Origin: Ferruginibacter sp. | GTDB lineage: Bacteria; Bacteroidota; Bacteroidia; Chitinophagales; Chitinophagaceae | Direction: 5' to 3' | Length of the DNA stretch: 5,657 bases | Assembly: GCA_018882645.1 (NCBI GenBank) | Contig: VERM01000121.1 | Coordinates: forward strand, 1 to 5,657 | Shown: positions 1-4,555 of the stretch, one piece after another | Position numbering within the stretch: the first letter of the stretch is position 1 | Layout of the letters: each line of letters begins with the position of its first letter | Position numbers and translations under genes: made by a program | The notes under the pieces: model-generated | Told to the model about the DNA's origin: nothing | Seen by the model: the letters and a program-made list of their open reading frames with translations, nothing else | Database searches by the model: none

Positions 1-688
1 TTCCTATAGCGATATACAACGCAGATTCAGCAGGAAGAATATTATGTATGTTCTTGTTTTGGTATAAAGTTGCTGCATCAGGTAAAGAGGGAATGAAACC
101 ATGAAATATTTCATGTACTGAGGGGTTGGCAAGTGCAATATTTACACAGAAACAAAATCCAATCAAAACAATGAGGCCTATGATAAAGATTTCAATAACG
201 CGCATGCCTAAACGTTGTAAGTATAAAAGTAAAAAAGTATCGAGTACGGTAATGCTAACGCCAAATATCAATGGCAATCCTGTAAGCAATTGAATTCCTA
301 TTGCCATTCCCAGTATTTCTGCAAGATCGGTAGCGGCGATGGCGATTTCAGCCAATACCCAAAGAATCAAGTTGATGAATTTCGGATAGGCTTCTCTGTT
401 GGCCTGTGCAAGGTCTCTTCCTCTTACAATGCCCAGTCTGGCACTCAAACTTTGCAAAAGCAATGCCATCAGGTTGCTGGCAAGTAAAACCCAAATCAAT
501 GAATATCCATATTTACTCCCTCCTGCAATATCTGTGGCCCAGTTGCCCGGATCCATATATCCCACACTGACGAGATAAGCAGGGCCCAGAAAAGAAAAAA
601 TTTTTTTCCATCTTTTTCCGGATATGGTAGTATCTACACTTTCGTATACTTCTTCCAGTGAATGATTATTGGAGTTTAATATCTTCAT
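1..688 (-). CDS. mntH: Nramp family Mn2+/Fe2+ transporter, N-terminal part (3' end beyond window)
   Basis: This is a proton-coupled divalent metal importer of the inner membrane (Nramp/SLC11 family). The minus-strand frame runs from the ATG at 686-688 to the window edge and gives 229 residues without a stop. TM1 (about residues 33-50) carries the family signature DPGNWATD; D46 and N49 match the metal-binding Asp and Asn of Nramp proteins. TM3 carries EIAIAATDLAE (114-124), also a family signature. Further hydrophobic segments lie at about 62-80, 130-155 and 162-187. The frame ends at about residue 229 (ALYIAIG), just before TM6, whose metal-binding MPHN motif should lie outside the window. 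An in-frame TGA upstream, with no other ATG between, supports this start. It is transcribed divergently from the glucan phosphorylase gene. Manganese versus iron preference, total length and any C-terminal extension cannot be judged here. Confidence 0.93.
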   Translation of the reverse strand, partial: MKILNSNNHSLEEVYESVDTTISGKRWKKIFSFLGPAYLVSVGYMDPGNWATDIAGGSKYGYSLIWVLLASNLMALLLQSLSARLGIVRGRDLAQANREAYPKFINLILWVLAEIAIAATDLAEILGMAIGIQLLTGLPLIFGVSITVLDTFLLLYLQRLGMRVIEIFIIGLIVLIGFCFCVNIALANPSVHEIFHGFIPSLPDAATLYQNKNIHNILPAESALYIAIG

Positions 689-702
689 AGTTGCTAGGTG
701 TA

Positions 703-710
703 CAAATTTA
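703..710 (-). promoter_or_regulatory. Candidate -7 box of the metal transporter gene
   Basis: On the minus strand this reads TAAATTTG, an exact match to the Bacteroidota -7 form TAnnTTTG. It sits 14 bases upstream of the transporter ATG, which would give a leader of roughly ten bases. No TTG is present at the expected -33 position, so only half of the promoter is supported. A chance match in AT-rich DNA is possible. Confidence 0.35.
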
Positions 711-728
711 ACATTATAGTGTCATTAC

Positions 729-763
729 TTGTTGAATAATTGTTGTGGATAAGTTATGGATAA
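729..763 (+). repeat. Tandem imperfect repeats including a consensus DnaA box
   Basis: Three head-to-tail units each end in ATAA: TTGTTGAATAA (729-739), TTGTTGTGGATAA (740-752) and GTTATGGATAA (753-763). The second contains TGTGGATAA (744-752), which is the consensus DnaA box TTATCCACA on the minus strand. The third contains TATGGATAA (755-763), one mismatch away and in the same orientation, 11 bp on. The AT-rich stretch that follows includes the 10-bp palindrome ATATTAATAT (767-776). The repeats lie between two divergent genes. DnaA binding is inferred from the sequence only. Confidence 0.5.
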
Positions 764-792
764 TGTATATTAATATGTAACAAATACACGTT

Positions 793-809
793 AAACGAAA
801 AATTCGTTT
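793..809. promoter_or_regulatory. 17-bp inverted repeat upstream of the phosphorylase gene (possible operator)
   Basis: AAACGAA (793-799) and TTCGTTT (803-809) form a perfect 7-bp inverted repeat around a 3-base AAA centre. It ends 28 bases before the phosphorylase ATG. The position fits an operator overlapping the promoter or a small hairpin in the leader. No exact TAnnTTTG box was found for this gene; TATATTGC (810-817) is a weak partial match directly beside the repeat. The binding protein is unknown. Confidence 0.35.
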
Positions 810-837
810 TATATTGCACATCTAAAAAAAACACACA

Positions 838-2490
838 ATGAATTTTAGACAGTTTAAAGTTCCTTTTTCGGTTGATCCGGCCTACCAAAAGAAAGTAGCA
901 TATTTTTCAATGGAGTTTGCTGTGCATCAGCCTTTGAAAATATACAGCGGTGGTCTGGGGTATCTAAGTGGTTCTCACTTGAGAAGTGCCTATGAGTTAA
1001 AACAGAATTTGATAGGTGTCGGTATATTATGGAAATATGGTTACTACGATCAGTCACGCAACCAGGATCAAACTCTTCAGGTGCAGTGGAACGAAAAACT
1101 TTACAGCTTTTTAGAAGACACGAATATTAAGTTTCAAATAGAGATTCATGGACATCCGGTTTGGGTAAAGGCTTATTATCTTAATCCCGAAACATTCAAA
1201 ACTGCTCCGTTATTCTTGTTGAGCACAGATATGCCGGAAAACGATTACGTCTCACAAACCATTTGCCATCGTCTCTATGATGCCAATGTGGCCACAAAAG
1301 TGGCACAATTTATTTTACTAGGCATCGGTGGAGCCAAATTGATTGATGAACTAAGTTTTGACCCCGAGTTCTATCATTTGAATGAAGCACATGGCATCAG
1401 TGCCGCTTTTTATTTACAAAAAAAATTAGGCAGTAAAGAAGCAGTTCGAAACAGATTGGTGTTTACGACACATACTCCAGAAGAAGCAGGAAATGAAAAA
1501 CATGAAATGCATCTTTGCGAAAATATGGGATATTTCTGTGGAATGTCAATGGATGAAGTCAGAGAAGCAACAGGTCAATATGAAGAGACGTTCAATCACT
1601 CTCTTGCAGCGTTGCGTTATGCAAAACTGGCAAATGGGGTTAGTAAACTCCATGGGGAAGTCAGCAGGGATATGTGGGAAAGATATGACAATATCTGCGA
1701 GATTACTTCTATCACCAATGCCCAAAATTGGAATTATTGGGCCGATAAGAAGTTGTACAATTACATGGATGAAAATAAAACAGAAGAGTTCATTGAAAGA
1801 AAAAGGTATCTCAAGAAAAGGGCTATGGAAATTGTAGCGGATCAAACGGGAAAACTCTTTAACCCAGGTGTACTTACATTGGTTTGGGCTAGAAGATTTG
1901 CCGGTTATAAAAGAGCTGATCTGATAACCAGAGATCAGGACAGATTCGCAGCCTTGGTGAATAATAAAAAATATCCTATTCAAATCATCTGGGCAGGTAA
2001 GCCATATCCATTGGATTATCCCGCCATCAGCGATTTCAACTTTCTGATTAATCTTAGTAAACAGATGAATAATGTCGCAGTTTGTATTGGATATGAACTC
2101 GCACTCAGTAAAAGCTTGAAACAGGTTTCAGATGTATGGATGAATAACCCAAGAATACCCAGAGAAGCAAGCGGAACAAGTGGTATGACTGCCGCAATGA
2201 ACGGATCTGTTAATTTTAGTACCAATGATGGATGGATCAGAGAGTTTGTTGATCATGGCAACAATGGCTTCGTTGTTCCATTAACGGAATATGACAAGCT
2301 TTCTGCCCACGAGCAGGATCAATATGATATGGATAAGATGTACGATATTCTTGAAAATCAGATTCTTCCCATATACTATGATAACCCACAGCAATGGCGC
2401 CAGATTGTTATGAATGGAATGAAAGATGTTCGTGTGCAATTCGACAGCAACAGGATGGCCAGAGAGTATTATGAAATCCTTTACAAGTAG
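838..2490 (+). CDS. GT35 alpha-glucan phosphorylase-like protein with Thr at the PLP-lysine position
   Basis: This 550-residue soluble protein belongs to the alpha-glucan/glycogen phosphorylase family (GT35, short bacterial alpha-glucan branch). Characterised members release glucose 1-phosphate from glycogen or maltodextrin using pyridoxal phosphate. Visible motifs in order are the glycine loop YSGGLGYLSGSH (36-47), HLNEAH (180-185), FTTHTPEEAGNEKH (209-222, with H212 in the conserved THTP), ARRFAGYKRADL (351-362, matching the Arg/Lys phosphate-site motif of glycogen phosphorylase), WAGKPYP (385-391) and EASGTSGMTAAMNG (443-456). The last motif normally has Lys two residues after SG; here it is T451 (ACT, 2188-2190), so the usual Schiff base with PLP cannot form at this site. 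E443 and the GTSG loop are kept. There is no room for the N-terminal DUF3417 domain found in longer relatives. The ATG has an A-rich leader and no Shine-Dalgarno. The family call is firm, but phosphorylase activity is uncertain, so no symbol is given; databases would probably say glgP. Confidence 0.9.
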   Translation: MNFRQFKVPFSVDPAYQKKVAYFSMEFAVHQPLKIYSGGLGYLSGSHLRSAYELKQNLIGVGILWKYGYYDQSRNQDQTLQVQWNEKLYSFLEDTNIKFQIEIHGHPVWVKAYYLNPETFKTAPLFLLSTDMPENDYVSQTICHRLYDANVATKVAQFILLGIGGAKLIDELSFDPEFYHLNEAHGISAAFYLQKKLGSKEAVRNRLVFTTHTPEEAGNEKHEMHLCENMGYFCGMSMDEVREATGQYEETFNHSLAALRYAKLANGVSKLHGEVSRDMWERYDNICEITSITNAQNWNYWADKKLYNYMDENKTEEFIERKRYLKKRAMEIVADQTGKLFNPGVLTLVWARRFAGYKRADLITRDQDRFAALVNNKKYPIQIIWAGKPYPLDYPAISDFNFLINLSKQMNNVAVCIGYELALSKSLKQVSDVWMNNPRIPREASGTSGMTAAMNGSVNFSTNDGWIREFVDHGNNGFVVPLTEYDKLSAHEQDQYDMDKMYDILENQILPIYYDNPQQWRQIVMNGMKDVRVQFDSNRMAREYYEILYK

Positions 2491-2512
2491 GTTCGCCTCC
2501 CGGAGGCGGGCG
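2491..2512. repeat. GC-rich palindrome directly after the phosphorylase stop codon
   Basis: CGCCTC (2494-2499) and GAGGCG (2503-2508) form a perfect 6-bp stem around CCG (7 bp if the loop is one base), inside a run that is almost all G and C. It begins right after the TAG stop and contrasts sharply with the AT-rich surroundings. It has no T-tract, so it is not itself a standard terminator. It could be a copy of a short interspersed palindromic repeat or a 3' mRNA-stabilising hairpin. Confidence 0.5.
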
Positions 2513-2540
2513 TTATGATTATAAAATTCTCAGATTAATA

Positions 2541-2575
2541 AAAAAGGCTGTTTTCAGAAATGAAACAGCCTTTTT
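2541..2575. terminator. Bidirectional intrinsic terminator between phosphorylase and cold-shock genes
   Basis: AAAAAGGCTGTTT (2541-2553) pairs perfectly with AAACAGCCTTTTT (2563-2575) across a 9-base loop. The stem holds a GGCTG/CAGCC core, and its A and T arms supply a U-tract in either direction. It lies 50 bases past the phosphorylase stop and 21 bases past the stop of the convergent cold-shock gene, so it can serve both. Confidence 0.88.
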
Positions 2576-2596
2576 CTTAAAGATGATGTTGATATG

Positions 2597-2797
2597 TTAT
2601 CCAATAACTGTTACGTTAACAGCATTCAAACCTTTTTTTCCGTTTTGAACTTCAAACTCAACTTTATCTCCTTCTTTAATTTGATTAATCAAACCACTGA
2701 CATGCACAAAAGTTTCTTTGTCTGAGTCTTCGTGTTTGATAAAACCGAATCCTTTTTCAGTATTGAAAAACTTTACGGTTCCTTGATTTTTGTCCAT
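2597..2797 (-). CDS. Cold-shock domain protein (CspA family)
   Basis: This 66-residue single-domain protein belongs to the CspA family of small cytoplasmic proteins that bind single-stranded RNA and DNA and melt mRNA structure. RNP1 is KGFGFI (residues 15-20) and RNP2 is FVHVS (30-34). The sequence opens GTVKFFN, with Phe where E. coli CspA has Trp11, and ends [11 protein letters not shown], as expected for the last strand of the OB fold. The ATG at 2795-2797 was chosen because it gives the standard family length. An upstream in-frame ATG at 2858-2860 would add 21 unrelated hydrophobic residues. The leader is AT-rich with no Shine-Dalgarno. TACCTTTA on the minus strand (2828-2835) matches the -7 box at 7 of 8 positions but lacks a -33 partner. 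Which paralogue it is, and whether it is cold-induced, cannot be told. Confidence 0.95.
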   Translation of the reverse strand: MDKNQGTVKFFNTEKGFGFIKHEDSDKETFVHVSGLINQIKEGDKVEFEVQNGKKGLNAVNVTVIG

Positions 2798-2882
2798 TTT
2801 AATTTGTATTTGTTTGTTTATGAATAGTAAAGGTATGTCTATTTTGTGTAAAAAGCTCATTTATTTGAACGGTTACGTCATT

Positions 2883-2921
2883 CGCGATTTTTTTAGTTTA
2901 GGTTATATAACCTTAATCGCG
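2883..2921. promoter_or_regulatory. Nested palindromes in the divergent cold-shock/ORF-3 control region
   Basis: A perfect 14-bp palindrome AGGTTATATAACCT (2900-2913) lies inside a second inverted repeat, CGCGATT (2883-2889) with AATCGCG (2915-2921). Left and right spacers are unequal (10 and 1 bases). The array lies between the cold-shock gene (minus) and the pRiA4b ORF-3-like gene (plus), just upstream of the plus-strand -33 element, which suits a repressor or activator site. If the cold-shock transcript starts upstream of it, the same bases could form alternative hairpins in that leader. Confidence 0.45.
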
Positions 2922-2925
2922 CAAA

Positions 2926-2956
2926 TTGGGCTAAACAGATAATTTTCCTATTTTTG
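2926..2956 (+). promoter_or_regulatory. Bacteroidota-type promoter of the ORF-3-like gene
   Basis: TTG (2926-2928) is followed after 20 bases by TATTTTTG (2949-2956), an exact TAnnTTTG box. This matches the primary-sigma promoter described for Bacteroidota. The box ends only three bases before the ATG at 2960, so transcription should start at or within a few bases of the start codon, implying a leaderless mRNA. Confidence 0.6.
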
Positions 2957-2959
2957 ATT

Positions 2960-3535
2960 ATGGCTATTCTAAAATTCAGGGTTTACTGGGAAGACGATGA
3001 AAGTGTCTACAGGGATATTGTAGCGAAGCATAAGCAAACATTTCTCGATTTACATGAAGCTATTTTAAAAAGTTACGAATTTGACAACAAGCATGATGCA
3101 ACTTTTTACAAGAGTAATGACAATTGGCAGTATGGCAGAGAAATCACAAAAGAAAAGTACTTAAAAACATATAAGGTTGAGCCACTCATCATGAATGATG
3201 TCAGCATCGGAAGTCAGATTGCTGATCCCAATCAAAAATTCATTTTTCAATACGATTTTACAAAGAACTGGACTTTCATGATGGAGTTGATCGGAGTGGA
3301 AAAAGAAGCAGATGATAAAATTGAATATCCGACTTGCATCAGAAAAGAAGGTCTGGCTCCTTCTCAATATGGCACCAAAGGAATCATTGACAGCCGCCTG
3401 GCTGAAATGGAAGAGAAATATGATTTACAACCTGATGCATTAAGAGAGGGCTATGGTGAAGAAGGAGAAGAAACTGATGGGGACTTTTCTGATTCGGAAG
3501 AGGGTAGCGCTGAGGATACTTCTGATGAGTTTTAA
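2960..3535 (+). CDS. Plasmid pRiA4b ORF-3-like family protein with acidic C-terminal tail
   Basis: This 191-residue protein resembles the pRiA4b ORF-3-like family (PRiA4_ORF3, often annotated as IS1096 passenger or TnpR-like), which has no established biochemical function. Visible family features are the N-terminal strand ILKFRVYW (3-10), TFLDLHEAIL (27-36), the FYKSNDNW segment (49-56) and FIFQYDFTKNWTFMMEL (94-110), the counterpart of the conserved YDFGDxW region. The later YPTCIRKEGLAPSQYG (123-138) is a loose version of the family's C-terminal motif. Residues 164-191 contain 13 Asp/Glu and no Lys/Arg and look disordered. No signal peptide or membrane segment is seen. ATG 2960 is preferred over the in-frame TTG at 2954, which lies inside the promoter box. 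The miaA gene begins 51 bases later with no clear terminator between, so co-transcription is plausible. Despite the family name, nothing here indicates a mobile element. Confidence 0.8.
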   Translation: MAILKFRVYWEDDESVYRDIVAKHKQTFLDLHEAILKSYEFDNKHDATFYKSNDNWQYGREITKEKYLKTYKVEPLIMNDVSIGSQIADPNQKFIFQYDFTKNWTFMMELIGVEKEADDKIEYPTCIRKEGLAPSQYGTKGIIDSRLAEMEEKYDLQPDALREGYGEEGEETDGDFSDSEEGSAEDTSDEF

Positions 3536-3586
3536 TACATATTTTGAAAATGTAAAGTTTAGAGTTCTTCACAAACTCAAAAACAA

Positions 3587-4489
3587 TTGAATACAAAAAC
3601 ATGCATCATCATTGCCGGTCCAACTGCTGTTGGGAAGACGTCTGTTGGTATTGAAGTGGCAAGGTATTTCAATACCTCCATCATATCTTCGGATAGCCGT
3701 CAGTGTTATAAAGAACTCAATATTGGTGTTGCCAAGCCATCTGAAGCCGAATTGCTTCAAGTACCTCATTTTTTTATCAGTACTCATTCCGTCAACGATG
3801 ATTTGACCGCCGTTGATTTCGAGCATTACGCATTACTTGCCATCAATAAAATTTTTACCAACAATGATGTCGCAATAATGGTAGGAGGTACAGGATTGTA
3901 CATAAAAGCATTTTGTGAAGGTTTGGATAGCATTCCGAAAGTGCCTTCTTCCGTAAGGGCTTTCATTGCCGAGGGATATGAACAAAATGGGTTGGAGTGG
4001 CTTATCCAAATGATTAAAGAAAAAGATCCCCTTTATTACAATAGTGGTGAAATACTGAACCCTCATAGGGTCATGCGAGCTCTCGAAATTGTTTTGAGTT
4101 CAGGGGAATCCATACTCACTTATCAAAAAGGAATAAAAAAAATCAGGAATTTCAATATCGTCAAAATTGCGCTTGAATTGCCGCGCAATGTATTGTACGA
4201 AAAAATCAATCTTCGGGTAGAGGACATGATGAAATTGGGATTGCTTGACGAGGTAAGAGGGTTAGTCGGGGTTCGACATGTGAATGCATTACAAACCGTT
4301 GGGTACCGTGAGTTATTCGAATACATTGATGGAAAAATTACATTGGAAGAGGCTGTTGGTCTTATTCAACAAAATTCCAGACATTACGCCAAAAGGCAAA
4401 TGACATGGTTTAGAAAGGATGCTGATTTTCAATGGTTGCCTCCTGATTCAGCTGTTGTGATTGATCATCTGAAGCAATCGATGAAATAG
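3587..4489 (+). CDS. miaA: tRNA dimethylallyltransferase MiaA, TTG start
   Basis: MiaA transfers the dimethylallyl group from DMAPP to N6 of adenosine 37 in tRNAs that read codons starting with U, giving i6A37. The 300-residue length is normal for the family. The P-loop GPTAVGKTS spans residues 11-19, and SSDSRQCY (34-41) contains the catalytic Asp D36, followed by NIGVAKPS (45-52). Later conserved blocks are GGTGLYIKAF (100-109), NPHRVMRALE (158-167), LQTVGYRELF (235-244) and YAKRQMTWFR (267-276). The start is forced: an in-frame TAG at 3560-3562 is followed by no ATG or GTG before the P-loop, leaving TTG 3587-3589, and no Shine-Dalgarno precedes it. The nearby ATG at 3601 is in another frame. 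The gene follows the ORF-3-like gene by 51 bases and precedes proS by 66, fitting a small translation-related cluster. Confidence 0.96.
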   Translation: MNTKTCIIIAGPTAVGKTSVGIEVARYFNTSIISSDSRQCYKELNIGVAKPSEAELLQVPHFFISTHSVNDDLTAVDFEHYALLAINKIFTNNDVAIMVGGTGLYIKAFCEGLDSIPKVPSSVRAFIAEGYEQNGLEWLIQMIKEKDPLYYNSGEILNPHRVMRALEIVLSSGESILTYQKGIKKIRNFNIVKIALELPRNVLYEKINLRVEDMMKLGLLDEVRGLVGVRHVNALQTVGYRELFEYIDGKITLEEAVGLIQQNSRHYAKRQMTWFRKDADFQWLPPDSAVVIDHLKQSMK

Positions 4490-4498
4490 ATAAAGAAG

Positions 4499-4531
4499 TT
4501 GAACGCAATAGCAACGAAGTTGTTAATTTTG
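4499..4531 (+). promoter_or_regulatory. Candidate promoter of proS
   Basis: TTG (4499-4501) and TAATTTTG (4524-4531), an exact TAnnTTTG box, lie in the 66-base gap after miaA. The 22-base spacing is slightly long. The box ends 24 bases before the proS ATG, giving a leader of roughly 20 bases. It suggests proS can be transcribed apart from miaA. Confidence 0.4.
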
Positions 4532-4555
4532 CATTTTTGGAATAAAGCAAAAAAC

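Noticed and set aside
689..837. Firm call of a chromosomal replication origin
   Set aside because: Only one consensus and one near-consensus DnaA box are visible and the neighbours are not typical origin genes; reported only as a candidate DnaA-related site.
1546..1983. A 145-codon open frame on the minus strand inside the phosphorylase gene
   Set aside because: It is antisense to strongly conserved GT35 motifs, and its translation resembles no known family; it is a shadow frame.
2798..2860. Upstream in-frame extension of the cold-shock protein by 21 residues
   Set aside because: The added residues are hydrophobic and unlike the family, the shorter form has the standard length, and the only promoter-like box seen lies downstream of the longer start.
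2898..2916. DtxR/IdeR-type metal regulator box
   Set aside because: The left half TTAGGTTA matches the half-site, but the central spacing is one base short, the right half is imperfect, and the adjacent genes are not metal-related.
2954..2959. TTG at 2954 as start of the ORF-3-like gene
   Set aside because: It falls inside the predicted -7 box and adds only two residues; ATG 2960 gives the family-like N-terminus.
2960..3535. Mobile element, suggested by the IS1096/TnpR naming of the ORF-3 family
   Set aside because: There are no terminal repeats, transposase, target-site duplication or composition shift; the name is inherited from early annotation.
3536..3578. Small inverted repeats between the ORF-3-like gene and miaA as a terminator
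   Set aside because: TACAT/ATGTA and GAGTT/AACTC are only 5-bp stems and no T-tract follows, so termination is not supported.
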